Below, piece by piece: positions 16,978 through 26,649 of a stretch of 64,000 nt of DNA. Position numbers and translations under genes: made by a program. Position 1 is the first letter of the stretch; each line of letters starts with the position of its first letter. Source of the DNA: Bdellovibrio sp. KM01 (GTDB lineage: Bacteria; Bdellovibrionota; Bdellovibrionia; Bdellovibrionales; Bdellovibrionaceae). The notes beneath the pieces were generated by a model that was not told the DNA's origin, made no database searches, and saw nothing but the letters and a program-made list of their open reading frames with translations. The stretch is taken from positions 2,294,001-2,358,000 of the forward strand of contig NZ_CP058348.1 of assembly GCF_013752535.1 (NCBI RefSeq), given 5' to 3'.

Positions 16978-17073
16978 GATCGACCTCCCCTCGATTGTAG
17001 AGGCAAATCCTGGCGCGCGGAATTTGTGGAGACGATCATGACAAAGGACAACTTATTATTTGCGTAAGAGCAT

Positions 17074-17104
17074 AAAAAAAGGAGACCCAGTGGATCTCCT
17101 TTTT
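17074..17104. terminator. Bidirectional rho-independent terminator
   Basis: AAAAAGGAGA and TCTCCTTTTT form a perfect stem around a 9-nt loop, with A- and T-runs on either side. It lies past the stop of the minus-strand trypsin-like gene and separates it from the RND gene promoter region. Confidence 0.9.
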
Positions 17105-17133
17105 AGTCTTAAATAAATTCTGTGTGCGGCTAA

Positions 17134-17943
17134 TTATTTAGCTTTAAGATCTGCCATGTTGTCAGCAATCCATTTCGCGTAGATGTCTGCGCGAGTGTAG
17201 ATAGACATCAGAAAGCAATCTGGAGTAAGACGCGTTGGCAAAGCGTCGGAACGGCTCGCTACACCCCATACTTGCAACTCACCATCAACCTCTAGGTAAG
17301 CGGGCCCACCGGAATCACCAGAGCAAACGCCACGGTTGATAGTTTGTGCCAAGGATGTTTCAGTCGCCGTCATATTGGGATCTGCAATTTTAAGAGTTGT
17401 CGTTCTAAGAACGCCTGCGCCCGATTTAATTACCCACGAACGATTCAAACCGTAACCAGCTACGATCGTTGTCGTGCCTTCACGAAGAGCGCCTGAGTTT
17501 TTAAGGATTTTAGCCGGTCCATAAGAAGCTGGCAGGTTTCCTACGAAGCGCACAAGGGCGATGTCAGCCGTGTTTTCTTTGCGAGACGTGCTGTAGTCTT
17601 TGTTCACGATCGCAGCATCCACCACGCGAACTTGTTCTTTTTTAGCTTTCTCAACTTCATTCGTGAAGAACACCACCATCTTTTTTGGATTCGGTCCCAC
17701 GCAATGAGCTGCTGTCAAAACGATATTTTCAGAGATCAAAGTGCCTGAACACAAAGCGCCCACTTTAGTGTCATAAAGAGCCACCGTAGAGTGAATGATA
17801 CGAGAACCCGGCAATACTTTATCGCCACCAATAATTTGCCCGTCATTTTGAGCTGTCATTGTCCCGTTTTGATTGCCTGGAGAACATGCTGTCAACGCTG
17901 TGGCTGCCAACAAACCTGATACTAGTACTTTGAAAGATTTCAT
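17134..17943 (-). CDS. Trypsin-like serine protease (S1), lipoprotein
   Basis: The ATG at 17943 has AGGAG 7-8 nt upstream and gives a 269-residue product with a lipobox (ALTAC, Cys20). IIGG at 37-40 is the classical zymogen-activation N-terminus. The full catalytic triad is present: His80 in LTAAHC, Asp127 in TADIALVRF and Ser211 in CSGDSGGPA, with cysteines suitable for disulfides. This is an envelope-anchored or secreted endopeptidase that is probably activated by cleavage before IIGG. A role in prey digestion fits the inferred lifestyle but is not shown. Confidence 0.94.
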   Translation of the reverse strand: MKSFKVLVSGLLAATALTACSPGNQNGTMTAQNDGQIIGGDKVLPGSRIIHSTVALYDTKVGALCSGTLISENIVLTAAHCVGPNPKKMVVFFTNEVEKAKKEQVRVVDAAIVNKDYSTSRKENTADIALVRFVGNLPASYGPAKILKNSGALREGTTTIVAGYGLNRSWVIKSGAGVLRTTTLKIADPNMTATETSLAQTINRGVCSGDSGGPAYLEVDGELQVWGVASRSDALPTRLTPDCFLMSIYTRADIYAKWIADNMADLKAK

Positions 17944-18129
17944 TCGAAAAACTCCTGATTTAAATTCGTTTTCGTGGAGGGTTCTACACCCCTTCCCCAG
18001 AAACCCAAAATGAAATTTTCCTAATCGGGACACTCTTTAAATCGGGACAGTCGTAAGTCTCCGGCCAAGGCGCGCACCTTGTACTTTTTTTAACTTGGCG
18101 ACCTAAGGAGCAATTGTTACGCTCTCTTC

Positions 18130-19971
18130 ATGTTAGAACATCCGCACTTACTTCAAGCTCTCGCATTTTTAGGATCTTCCGTCCTTCTCGTTCCCGTATT
18201 TCAAAGATTAGGCCTGGGTAGCATCTTAGGATACCTTGCGGCAGGCATTCTGATTGGCCCTCAGGGAGCAAAACTGATCATTGACGTGAAGGCGGTTCAA
18301 AATCTCTCCGAGTTCGGTGTGGTCTTTCTGTTATTCATGATTGGTCTCGAACTCCAACCCAAAAAACTTTTGGCCATGAAACGAACGCTGGCAGGGTTTG
18401 GTGGCTTACAGATCATCACCTGCTGCTTAGCCTTAGGAGCCCTGGTCAAGCTTTTAGGAGCCTCGTGGCAAAGTGCTATGGTAGCGGGATTTGCGTTGAG
18501 TCTTTCGTCAACGGCGTTCGCCTTACAAGCCATGGCAGAAAAGAAAGTTCTAAACACCGAGTTTGGCAGATCCTCTTTTGCAATCTTACTTATGCAAGAC
18601 GTGGCTGCGATTCCTGCGTTGGCCATCATCCCCACACTGGGACTGGCCCAAGCTACTTCAGGCCATGAAGTAAACTGGCTGGGAGTTTTGGGAATATTCC
18701 TGGGGCTTTTGATTTTCAACTACACTTTGATGGGACCGTTCCTGCGTCAGGTGGCAGCACTGCGCAGTCGCGAGCTGTTCACGGGAGTCACTTTGACGAT
18801 CGTGATTGGTGTTGCGTACCTGATGGAGCATATGGGGATCTCGATGGCCTTAGGGGCTTTTTTAGCGGGCGTTCTTTTATCTGAATCTGAATATCGCCAC
18901 GAACTCGAAGCCGACCTAGAACCCTTCAAAGGTTTGTTGATGGGTCTGTTCTTTATCTCGGTGGGCATGTCGGTGAATATCACTCTATTGATGAAGAACC
19001 CGGCATTCGTGTTGTTCGCAACAGCATTATATATGATGGTCAAAGGCTTCCTGCTTTATGGTGTGGGCCGCACATTAAAACTTCATTCGACGGCTTCCAG
19101 AAACATGGCCGCTTACTTGGCTCAAGGGGGTGAGTTCGCCTTTGTGATCTTTGGTGTAGGCCAAAACTCGAATGTTTTAAGTCAGGAACTTTCAGACACG
19201 CTGACGTTGATCGTAACCCTATCGATGATCATAAGTCCGTTCGTCATCGTCGCGAATGCAAAATTCGAAAGCTGGGCAGCCACTCACAAGCCAAAACAAG
19301 AATGGGACAGCTTCGAAGGAGCCGACAGCGAAATCATCATCGCGGGTTTTGGTCGCTTCGGTCAGATCTTTGGCCGTATTTTACGTGCCCAGGACATTAA
19401 GTTCACCGCCATTGATCACGATCCCGAGCAAATCGAGTTACTAAGACGCTTCGGCAACAAGGTCTATTATGGAGACGCCTCCCGTCACGAAATTATGGAA
19501 GCGGCCGGAGCCGGGAAAGCAAAGTACTTGATCATCGCCGTTGACGATATTGAGACTTCCAAAAAACTCGCCCAAATGGCGAAAGATCATTTTAAGAATT
19601 TGAAAATATATGCCCGTGCCCGAAACCGCGCCCACGTTTTTGATTTGCTAGATATCGGAATCGAAATGACTCACATTCGCAGGGAAACTTTCGAATCAAG
19701 CCTGCTGCTGACGCGCGAATTACTGTTGGATCTGGGGTTCCCAAGTGATCGGGCCCGCGCTGTGATCGAAAGATTCCACCGCCACGATGAATTGATGATG
19801 GCTGAGCAATACAAAGTCCGCCACGATCAAAAACTTTTCCTGGATACATCCCGCCAGGGCATGCAGCAATTATCTGAAGTTTTACGTGAAGACCAAATCA
19901 GAACCTACATCGACGCCAAAGACTTACCAAAGGCCGAAGACAAAGCCCCAGAATCGGAGACCCGCGCATGA
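18130..19971 (+). CDS. KefB/KefC-type K+:H+ antiporter with TrkA-N domain
   Basis: The 613-residue protein has a CPA2 exchanger domain (about 1-380: GYLAAGILIGPQG, FLLFMIGLELQP, MALGAFLAGVLLSESEYRHELEADLEPFKG, FISVGMSVN) followed by a TrkA-N/RCK nucleotide-binding domain (about 395-520: IIIAGFGRFGQIFGRIL, GDASRHEIMEAAGA). EYRHELEADLEPFKGLLMGLFF is typical of Kef proteins. The family effluxes K+ in exchange for protons, gated by a nucleotide and, in enterobacteria, by glutathione adducts. Its stop overlaps the start of ybaK, so the two are coupled. No KefF/KefG partner is present. Confidence 0.93.
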   Translation: MLEHPHLLQALAFLGSSVLLVPVFQRLGLGSILGYLAAGILIGPQGAKLIIDVKAVQNLSEFGVVFLLFMIGLELQPKKLLAMKRTLAGFGGLQIITCCLALGALVKLLGASWQSAMVAGFALSLSSTAFALQAMAEKKVLNTEFGRSSFAILLMQDVAAIPALAIIPTLGLAQATSGHEVNWLGVLGIFLGLLIFNYTLMGPFLRQVAALRSRELFTGVTLTIVIGVAYLMEHMGISMALGAFLAGVLLSESEYRHELEADLEPFKGLLMGLFFISVGMSVNITLLMKNPAFVLFATALYMMVKGFLLYGVGRTLKLHSTASRNMAAYLAQGGEFAFVIFGVGQNSNVLSQELSDTLTLIVTLSMIISPFVIVANAKFESWAATHKPKQEWDSFEGADSEIIIAGFGRFGQIFGRILRAQDIKFTAIDHDPEQIELLRRFGNKVYYGDASRHEIMEAAGAGKAKYLIIAVDDIETSKKLAQMAKDHFKNLKIYARARNRAHVFDLLDIGIEMTHIRRETFESSLLLTRELLLDLGFPSDRARAVIERFHRHDELMMAEQYKVRHDQKLFLDTSRQGMQQLSEVLREDQIRTYIDAKDLPKAEDKAPESETRA

Positions 19972-20459
19972 GCCAACAAGAAAAACCACCAATGACTTTG
20001 GCGTTGCGTGAATTAGAAAAACACGGCGTAGAATTAACCTACCACCTTTTCACTTACCAAGAAAAAGGCGGCACCGCCCACTCCTCAAAAGAAATGGGCG
20101 TCACTGAGCACGCCGTCATCAAAACCCTGATTATGGAAGACGAAAACAAAGATCCATTGATTGTGCTCATGCACGGAGACATGCAAGTCTCCACCAAAAA
20201 CCTAGCCAGAACCCTAGGCAAAAAATCCATCGCCCCCTGTAAACCCGAAGTCGCCGACCGCCACTCCGGCTACCAAGTAGGCGGCACCTCCCCTTTCGGA
20301 ACAAAAAAGAAAATGCCGATCTACATGGAAGAAACAATTTTAGCGCTACCAAAAATCTACATCAACGGCGGCAAAAGAGGTTTCCTAGTAGGCATGGACC
20401 CAAAACAAGCCCAAAAAATCCTAAGCCCTACATTAGTAAACGTAGGAATCAAAGGCTAA
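19968..20459 (+). CDS. ybaK: YbaK-family Cys-tRNA(Pro) deacylase
   Basis: The 163-residue protein matches the YbaK/EbsC subgroup: TYHLFTYQEKGGTAHSSKEMGV at the N-terminus, KTLIMEDEN, the VGGTSPFGTKKKMPIYMEE block and the terminal NGGKRGFLVGM. Members hydrolyse mischarged Cys-tRNA(Pro) and related species in the cytoplasm. It starts inside the stop of the Kef-like antiporter gene (ATGA overlap), so it is translated from the same message; I see no functional reason for the pairing. Confidence 0.92.
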   Translation: MSQQEKPPMTLALRELEKHGVELTYHLFTYQEKGGTAHSSKEMGVTEHAVIKTLIMEDENKDPLIVLMHGDMQVSTKNLARTLGKKSIAPCKPEVADRHSGYQVGGTSPFGTKKKMPIYMEETILALPKIYINGGKRGFLVGMDPKQAQKILSPTLVNVGIKG

Positions 20460-20473
20460 GAACCCTTTTCTCT

Positions 20474-20713
20474 GATAACCAGCCTCTTAAATAATTAAAC
20501 TGCGCATGGACGAGCGGCCCTGACTCGGCTTGGGCTGGCTCATGCCCTCAACGCAGCGACCTCCGTGGGCGCCACGACGGCGCGCACTCGCCGAAGGCGA
20601 GCCACGGCTGAGCCCGGATGGCGTGTCGCGAAGTTGTGGGTGTGAGACAGACCAGGCCGAGGCAGGGACGCTCGGCCATTCGTTGAACTAGATTATTTAA
20701 GAGGCTGGTTATC
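20474..20713. repeat. 240-bp long imperfect palindrome between convergent genes
   Basis: The outer arms (20474-20495 and 20692-20713) are a perfect 22-bp inverted repeat. The next 50 bp on each side match at roughly four of five positions, and the centre is a CTCGCC/GGCGAG hairpin at 20587-20601, so the whole block is one giant imperfect hairpin. It fills the gap between ybaK and the 3D-domain lipoprotein gene, and its right arm contains the last codons and stop of that gene. No transposase or terminal target duplication is visible. Confidence 0.8.
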
Positions 20714-21691
20714 CGGCGGAATGCGAGGATAAGCACGTCGGGCTTGAATCTCTTTCGCCTTAGCTCCAGTGATTCTCATATAAGGAACAGCCGTATTCTT
20801 ATCAGCAAGCCCAATACGATTGAACGGGTTCATTTTTTCATACCAGGGTACGAAGCCCGAGTAAAAGTCAAAGCGACCTCTGCCATTGATGCCTGATCCC
20901 TTATCACGAATGATAAAGTAACCGTCATGCATCGTCCCGTCTGGTAAAATAAGTCCAATGATAGATGGGATGTAAATCACCTCACCCAATTTATAAACTG
21001 TTAAATCCGCCGCCAAAGTGTGGAAAGGATCCAAGCAAACGGTACGATCACCATAACCATATTTGCATTCTTCACGATTGATTTCGAAATAACGGTTTTG
21101 GCCTTTGATACGTGCCAAAATATTTAGCATGCGAATCTTGCCTTTTTGTTTGATCGAACAAGAACCCTGAAGGCCACAAGCCATCGAATTCTTTTTGCAT
21201 ACGCGGATCAACGCTTTACCACCCTGACCATGCAAAGTGACTTTTTCAGAATCCGGGCAGGATTTTTTATCTTCATCAAACACTGGGAAGAAATAAACTG
21301 TCGGAGTCAGCTTCGCAGTTCCCTTCACGTCAGCTGCGGCAGGACGATCTTTGTTGATCTGCTCCTCAGAGACAGTGCCATGGGTAGGTGTCGTCTCGGC
21401 TTCAAAAGTCGCTGGCTGAGTTGGAAGTGTCGAGGTGTTTTCATCAACCACTGGTGGATTTGTAGGAGCTGGAAAATCCTCGGGTTTGCCGACTGTCGCG
21501 TGTTCGGTCGGTAGAGTTGTTCTCCAGTCATCAGAGTTTTCATCAGTTTGGATACTTTGGTGATTCAATGCGATTCGGCCACTGTCATCAGTCTGGGTGT
21601 TATAAGATGCAAATTGGTCGGCAGATCCACAAGCGGATAAAGCCATGGCTCCCACGACCCCCAACAAGGTAAAAATCCGTCTCAATTGCAT
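20693..21691 (-). CDS. Lipoprotein with C-terminal 3D (MltA-like) domain
   Basis: GGAGGT precedes the ATG at 21691. The 332-residue protein has a lipobox (LSAC), a Thr/Pro-rich low-complexity linker (about 25-130), a Cys-rich segment (about 145-220, possibly disulfide-bonded), and a C-terminal 3D domain (about 225-290). That domain carries the conserved aspartates in TLAADLTVY, YFIIRDKGSG and RFDFYSGF. 3D domains occur in peptidoglycan-active enzymes such as MltA and the Sps1-like proteins, so a role in cell-wall cleavage is likely. The last codons lie inside the long palindrome. Confidence 0.8.
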   Translation of the reverse strand: MQLRRIFTLLGVVGAMALSACGSADQFASYNTQTDDSGRIALNHQSIQTDENSDDWRTTLPTEHATVGKPEDFPAPTNPPVVDENTSTLPTQPATFEAETTPTHGTVSEEQINKDRPAAADVKGTAKLTPTVYFFPVFDEDKKSCPDSEKVTLHGQGGKALIRVCKKNSMACGLQGSCSIKQKGKIRMLNILARIKGQNRYFEINREECKYGYGDRTVCLDPFHTLAADLTVYKLGEVIYIPSIIGLILPDGTMHDGYFIIRDKGSGINGRGRFDFYSGFVPWYEKMNPFNRIGLADKNTAVPYMRITGAKAKEIQARRAYPRIPPDNQPLK

Positions 21692-21840
21692 GCGACCTCC
21701 AAAGATGAACAGGGCTTAAAAGTACCAGACTTATGACAAAGAAACGAAGCCTTTTTTATGACTGAAAACAAGTGAAATGCCGTGCCGAAAAATGGTACTT
21801 TTTGTCTCTATCATGCCAGCAATTTTGGGTCTCCACCCGG

Positions 21841-21857
21841 TGTTGATTTTATCGACA
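21841..21857. promoter_or_regulatory. Inverted repeat upstream of the cbb3 oxidase operon
   Basis: TGTTGAT and ATCGACA flank TTT, a 7+3+7 inverted repeat with one mismatch, 75 bp before ccoI. It recalls an FNR/ANR box (TTGAT-N4-ATCAA), but the spacing is one base short and the right half deviates, so it may instead bind another dimeric regulator. Control of a cbb3 operon by oxygen would be expected. Confidence 0.35.
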
Positions 21858-21931
21858 ATGTGACGGCCATCATTGCTAATTCCGCATATTTACCCGATAA
21901 CGTTCTCAGCACATGTTAGGAGACTTTACAC

Positions 21932-24199
21932 ATGGAGCTCGATCGGCATCTCACTTGTAAATACTGTCAAAGCCCCTCAAATGGAGCTGAGTACTGTTGT
22001 GAAGCCTGTAAGGTCTTAGATACCCAGGTTGGCCCCCTTAAATTGGACCAAGAAAATCCTTTCGCTCACCTGGATCAACCACAATTTAAAGCCCTTTATA
22101 AACAAGATGAACGCAAGGATTACGACTACCTAATTTTTGCCGAGGGCATGCATTGCTCATCTTGTGTGCATCTTTTAGAAAAGCTGCCTGAATTTTGCCC
22201 GGGAATTTTGGAAGCCCGCGCTAATTTTGGTCAATCAACAATTGCTGTGAAGTTAAGCGAAACAGGTTCTTTGGCAAAAGCCGTACAAAGTATCGCAGAA
22301 CTTGGTTACGAACCGAAAATCTTGAGTCCTGAGGACAACCTTCAAGAAAAATACAAAGAGGAAAATCGCACTTTTCTAAAACGAATTGCGGTGGCGGGAT
22401 TTTGCGCAGGGAACATCATGCTTTTCACCATTCCGATTTATGCGGGATTGGAAAGTTCTTGGGCGTATGTTTTCAATGGCATTTCTTTGGCATTGTTCTT
22501 ACCGATTCTTTGCTATAGCGCGGTTCCATTTTATCAAGGCACATTGAACGCTTTAAAATTCCGTATGATGAATGTGGACCTGCCAATTACAATCGCCATG
22601 TTAAGCGGATTTATCTTTTCCACTTGGAACTTTTTCCACAAACGAGATGGTATTTATTATGACAGCACAGCGAGCTTTTTATTCTTAATTTTAAGCGCCC
22701 GTTATCTACTAAAAAGAGTGCAACAGAACTATCTCGCGCCAGCACGTATGCAGACATATTTTAAAGACCAGACTTATGAACGTCTGACACATGATCACAC
22801 GGATCTTATTCCGTGGAACCACATCCGTCTGCACGACACTCTGGTTATTAAGCAAAATCAAACTTTGCCAACAGACTGCGTGCTCTTAAGTGATTGTGCC
22901 ACCGTGGATCTGTCTTTATTCAATGGCGAATCTTTGCCGCAAATTTATTCTTCCGGCATGACTTTGCTGGGGGGAACAAAACTTTTAAGTGAAAATATTA
23001 AAGTACAAGCCAGCTCCACTTTCGAAAACAGTCAGATTGGTAAGCTCTTTAATGACCTGGATCAAAAAAGCTATCAAAAAAGCAACTTTGTCAGTTTAAC
23101 CGATCGTCTGGCGCAAAGATTGATTGCGATCGTATTTGGGCTAGCGGCCGTGTTTTTAGCTCTTTACTCTTTCGTAGATCCGCTGGAGGCCTTTCAACGT
23201 TCACTGGCTTTGATTGTGATCGCCTGCCCTTGCGCTTTGGCCTTTGGCTCACCTTTGACTTTGGGCCTTGCGATTAAAAAAGCTCAACGTATGGGCATCT
23301 TGATGAAAAGTGCCAATACGTTTGAAAAAATCCTGGATCTGAAAAATATCTTTTTTGACAAAACCGGTACACTTAGCGAAGGCAGTCTGACTTTAGTTAA
23401 CTCTGCGCCTGAATCCCTGCCCGTAAGCGTGCAACAAATCGTCTTGGCGCTGGAAGCTCACTCTCACCATCCCGTGGCTTTTGCCCTTCGCAAAGCCTGG
23501 GGCCATATTCCCGCTGCAAAAAACGTAACCAACGCCCAAGAGATTCTGGGGCAAGGTGTTCGCGGTTATGTGGGCGATGATCTTTACGAAATTTTTCCTT
23601 ACAACACGACATTGCCTGGAAGCCAGATCGCTGTTGAGGTTTTAAAAAACCATCGCAGCGTTTGTCAGTTGTATTTCGCAGACCGCCTGCGTGAAGACTC
23701 TGCTCGTATCGTGAATGAACTGCAAAAACGCGGGCTTCATACTTTCTTGATTTCCGGAGATAAATCCGTACGCGCGAAAGAGGCGGCTTTTCACTGCAAT
23801 ATTCCTTCGCAAAATGCTTATGGAGATTTAAATCCACAAGCCAAATACGAGTTGATTAGAAATTATCCTGACAGTTGCATGATTGGCGACGGCGCTAACG
23901 ATTCCCTGTCTCTTCAAAATGCCACAGTTGGTATCGCGGTTAAAGGCAGCGTCGATTTAAGCTTGCAACATGCGGATATTTATTTCACTCGTGGGGGGCT
24001 GCAACCCCTGATGGATCTTTTTGCCCTGACAGAAACAACTCGCAATGTGATGGCAAAAACTTTGACGGTTTCCCTGGTCTATAATTGCCTGGGTGGAGCC
24101 GCCGCACTTTTAGGACTTATTAATCCAATGATGGCAGCGATCCTGATGCCGATCAGCTCCGTGTTGATTGTACTAACCTCTCTTTGGGGGATGCGATGA
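21932..24199 (+). CDS. ccoI: Copper-translocating P-type ATPase for cbb3 oxidase assembly
   Basis: The 755-residue protein has an N-terminal Cys-rich metal site (CKYCQ...CCEAC, residues 9-26) and an HMA domain with GMHCSSC (about 71-77). It also has the copper-type CPC motif in IACPCALAF (about 430), the phosphorylated Asp in DKTGT (about 475), the HP motif in HSHHPVA, and GDGAND (about 651). This is the CcoI/FixI subgroup, which moves copper across the inner membrane for oxidase maturation. ATPase activity is inferred from motifs. The stop overlaps ccoS, and the rest of the cbb3 operon follows. AGGAG lies before the ATG. Confidence 0.93.
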   Translation: MELDRHLTCKYCQSPSNGAEYCCEACKVLDTQVGPLKLDQENPFAHLDQPQFKALYKQDERKDYDYLIFAEGMHCSSCVHLLEKLPEFCPGILEARANFGQSTIAVKLSETGSLAKAVQSIAELGYEPKILSPEDNLQEKYKEENRTFLKRIAVAGFCAGNIMLFTIPIYAGLESSWAYVFNGISLALFLPILCYSAVPFYQGTLNALKFRMMNVDLPITIAMLSGFIFSTWNFFHKRDGIYYDSTASFLFLILSARYLLKRVQQNYLAPARMQTYFKDQTYERLTHDHTDLIPWNHIRLHDTLVIKQNQTLPTDCVLLSDCATVDLSLFNGESLPQIYSSGMTLLGGTKLLSENIKVQASSTFENSQIGKLFNDLDQKSYQKSNFVSLTDRLAQRLIAIVFGLAAVFLALYSFVDPLEAFQRSLALIVIACPCALAFGSPLTLGLAIKKAQRMGILMKSANTFEKILDLKNIFFDKTGTLSEGSLTLVNSAPESLPVSVQQIVLALEAHSHHPVAFALRKAWGHIPAAKNVTNAQEILGQGVRGYVGDDLYEIFPYNTTLPGSQIAVEVLKNHRSVCQLYFADRLREDSARIVNELQKRGLHTFLISGDKSVRAKEAAFHCNIPSQNAYGDLNPQAKYELIRNYPDSCMIGDGANDSLSLQNATVGIAVKGSVDLSLQHADIYFTRGGLQPLMDLFALTETTRNVMAKTLTVSLVYNCLGGAAALLGLINPMMAAILMPISSVLIVLTSLWGMR

Positions 24200-24363
24200 A
24201 CATTATCATACTGATGATACCAATGGCGTTACTCCTGGGTGTTGGATTCTTGTATGCCTTTTTCTGGGCCAACAAGAAGGGTCAGTTTGATGACCTGGAA
24301 ACACCCGCTCACCGTATGCTTTTAGATGAAAACGAAAGGACTGAACGTGAACACACAAAGTAA
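24196..24363 (+). CDS. ccoS: cbb3 oxidase maturation protein CcoS
   Basis: The ATG overlaps the ccoI stop (ATGA). The 55-residue product has one membrane helix (MNIIILMIPMALLLGVGFLY) followed by FFWANKKGQFDDLETPAHR, which is the CcoS signature. CcoS is needed for cofactor insertion into the CcoN subunit. Its 3' end overlaps the start of the ccoNO gene. Confidence 0.95.
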   Translation: MNIIILMIPMALLLGVGFLYAFFWANKKGQFDDLETPAHRMLLDENERTEREHTK

Positions 24364-26470
24364 TGTCGTCGAAAGAATTATCTACGACGACGATATAGTA
24401 AAGAAGTTCGCAATCGCTACCATGATATGGGCTGTGGCTGCATTTCTTTTTGGCGTTATCGCTGCTATCCAAATTCCTTGGTGGCCGGCGAACTTGAATT
24501 TAGAATGGATTACCTTTGGCCGACTGAGACCGCTGCACACCAACGCTGCGATCTTTGCCTTCGGTGGTAATGCGATCTTTGCCGGGATCTATCATTCTTC
24601 TCAGCGCCTGCTTAAAGCGCGCATGTTCTCGGATCTTTTGTCCCGCATGCACTTTTGGGGCTGGCAACTTATCATCGTTGCGGCCGCGATCACTTTGCCA
24701 TTGGGGTACTCCCAAGCCAAAGAATATGCTGAGCTGGAATGGCCGATCGATATCGCCATTGCGGTGGTGTGGGTGATCTTTGCCGTGAACTTCTTTATGA
24801 CGATACATCGTCGTCGGGAAAAACATCTGTATGTGGCTTTGTGGTTCTATATTTCCACAATCATCACTGTGGCGGTTTTGCACATCGTGAACTCGATTGA
24901 GATTCCCGTGGATTTCATGAAGTCCTTCCCGGTCTATGCCGGAATTCAAGATGCCATGGTTCAATGGTGGTACGGTCATAATGCCGTGGCCTTTTTCCTG
25001 ACCACACCATTTTTGGGTTTGATGTATTACTATGTTCCGAAAGCAGCGAACCGCCCGGTGTATTCGTACCGCCTGTCGATCGTGCATTTTTGGTCTTTGG
25101 TATTCATCTATATCTGGGCCGGCCCCCATCACTTGCTGTACACTTCGATGCCGGAGTGGGCGCAAACATTGGGAATGATTTTCTCGGTCATGCTCTGGGC
25201 TCCATCATGGGGTGGTATGATCAATGGTCTTTTGACTTTGAAAGGTTCCTGGAACTTGCTCCGCACCCAACCGCTGCTTAAATTCTTTGTCGCAGCGCTA
25301 ACGTTCTATGGTATGTCGACTTTCGAAGGTCCACTTCTTTCAATCAAATCAGTAAGCGCTCTTGGACATTACACTGACTGGATCATTGGACACGTTCATT
25401 CGGGCACATTAGGTTGGAATGGTTTCTTAACGTTCGGTATTTTGTATTACATGATTCCACGCTTGTGGAAGACCGAGCTTTATTCCAAAAAGCTTTTAGA
25501 AAACCATTTCTGGATGGGTCTTCTTGGCGTCATCATGTATTACGTGTCGATGGTCGTGGCAGGTATCACTCAAGGTTTGATGTGGAGAGCTGTAAATAAA
25601 GACGGCACTCTGGTTTACCCGGACTTTATCGAAACAGTGGTGCGTATCATTCCACTTTATTGGGTGCGTGCTTTAGGTGGAATGCTCTTCCTGATTGGTT
25701 TCTTGTTGATGTGCTACAACATCTACATGACGATCAAACTGGCTCCAAAACAAGTCAAAGAAGAAGCCGTTGAAGTCACTCGCACGGGTTACAACGAGAT
25801 TCCAGGCACAGGACACCGTAAATTGGAAGGTATGGGCTTCGTGTTCTCGGTCTTGGCATTCCTGGCCATCGCTGTGGGATCGTTTATTGAAATTTATCCA
25901 ACACTGTCTTTGCATAAGTACATCACACCGACAAACGTGACCGAGCCCTATACGGCATTGGAAATCGCAGGTCGCAGTATTTATCAAAAAGAAGGTTGCT
26001 ACGTCTGCCACTCGCAACAGATTCGTCCGATTGTTTCTGAAGTCCTTCGTTACGGAAATGCTTCAACAATTGAAGAATCCATGTGGGATCACCCTTTCCA
26101 ATGGGGTTCAAAGCGTACCGGCCCTGATCTGGCTCGCGTCGGTAAGAAATATCCAAACTTGTGGCACTTCAGTCACATGATGGATCCTCGCACTGTCACT
26201 CCAGCGAGTATCATGCCGAACTATCCATGGCTTGCGGATAAAGACACAGACTTCCTGCGCCTGCGCAAAGAATTGTCTGTCCTAAGAAGATTAGGTGTGC
26301 CGTATGACGACGACACAGTCGCCAATGCCGATGGGATCGCTCAAAAACAGGCAAAAGAAATCGCAGCGGATATTGAAGCGAATGGTGGCCCAAAAGGCAT
26401 GGAGAAAAAAGAAATCATCGCCCTGATCGCCTACCTTCAAGCCCTGGGTCAGAAAGGAAAAGCACAATGA
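24347..26470 (+). CDS. ccoNO: Fused CcoN-CcoO subunit of cbb3-type cytochrome c oxidase
   Basis: I choose the GTG at 24347 (AAAGGA just upstream) over the ATG at 24326. The 707-residue protein begins with the CcoN catalytic subunit: haem/copper histidines in RPLHTNAAIFAFGG, WWYGHNAVAFF, AGPHHLLYT and IGHVHSGTLGWN. From about residue 495 it continues into CcoO with a monohaem cytochrome c site, GCYVCHSQQIRP (about 550), and an axial-Met region near PASIMPNYPWL. ccoN and ccoO are separate genes in proteobacterial models; the fusion is known in some other phyla. It reduces O2 to water with proton pumping in the inner membrane. Confidence 0.95.
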   Translation: MNTQSNVVERIIYDDDIVKKFAIATMIWAVAAFLFGVIAAIQIPWWPANLNLEWITFGRLRPLHTNAAIFAFGGNAIFAGIYHSSQRLLKARMFSDLLSRMHFWGWQLIIVAAAITLPLGYSQAKEYAELEWPIDIAIAVVWVIFAVNFFMTIHRRREKHLYVALWFYISTIITVAVLHIVNSIEIPVDFMKSFPVYAGIQDAMVQWWYGHNAVAFFLTTPFLGLMYYYVPKAANRPVYSYRLSIVHFWSLVFIYIWAGPHHLLYTSMPEWAQTLGMIFSVMLWAPSWGGMINGLLTLKGSWNLLRTQPLLKFFVAALTFYGMSTFEGPLLSIKSVSALGHYTDWIIGHVHSGTLGWNGFLTFGILYYMIPRLWKTELYSKKLLENHFWMGLLGVIMYYVSMVVAGITQGLMWRAVNKDGTLVYPDFIETVVRIIPLYWVRALGGMLFLIGFLLMCYNIYMTIKLAPKQVKEEAVEVTRTGYNEIPGTGHRKLEGMGFVFSVLAFLAIAVGSFIEIYPTLSLHKYITPTNVTEPYTALEIAGRSIYQKEGCYVCHSQQIRPIVSEVLRYGNASTIEESMWDHPFQWGSKRTGPDLARVGKKYPNLWHFSHMMDPRTVTPASIMPNYPWLADKDTDFLRLRKELSVLRRLGVPYDDDTVANADGIAQKQAKEIAADIEANGGPKGMEKKEIIALIAYLQALGQKGKAQ

Positions 26471-26649
26471 AACAAGAAGGATTAAAATACTTCACGGATC
26501 TTCATTTAACTTCTATTGGTCTGATGATTTTTTTCGTGTTCTTTATTTGTGTATTGGTTTGGGTATTTCGCAAAAACAGCAAGCACTTCTACAATGAAAT
26601 GCAGAATATGCCTTTGAGAGATCAGGAGTTCACAGATGCAAGACAATAA
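26467..26649 (+). CDS. ccoQ: Small CcoQ-like subunit
   Basis: The start overlaps the ccoNO stop (ATGA). The 60-residue product has one membrane helix (LTSIGLMIFFVFFICVLVWVFR) followed by a polar tail (KNSKHFYNEMQNMPLRD) characteristic of CcoQ/FixQ. It would stabilise the association of CcoP with the core. It overlaps ccoP by 14 nt. Confidence 0.9.
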   Translation: MKQEGLKYFTDLHLTSIGLMIFFVFFICVLVWVFRKNSKHFYNEMQNMPLRDQEFTDARQ

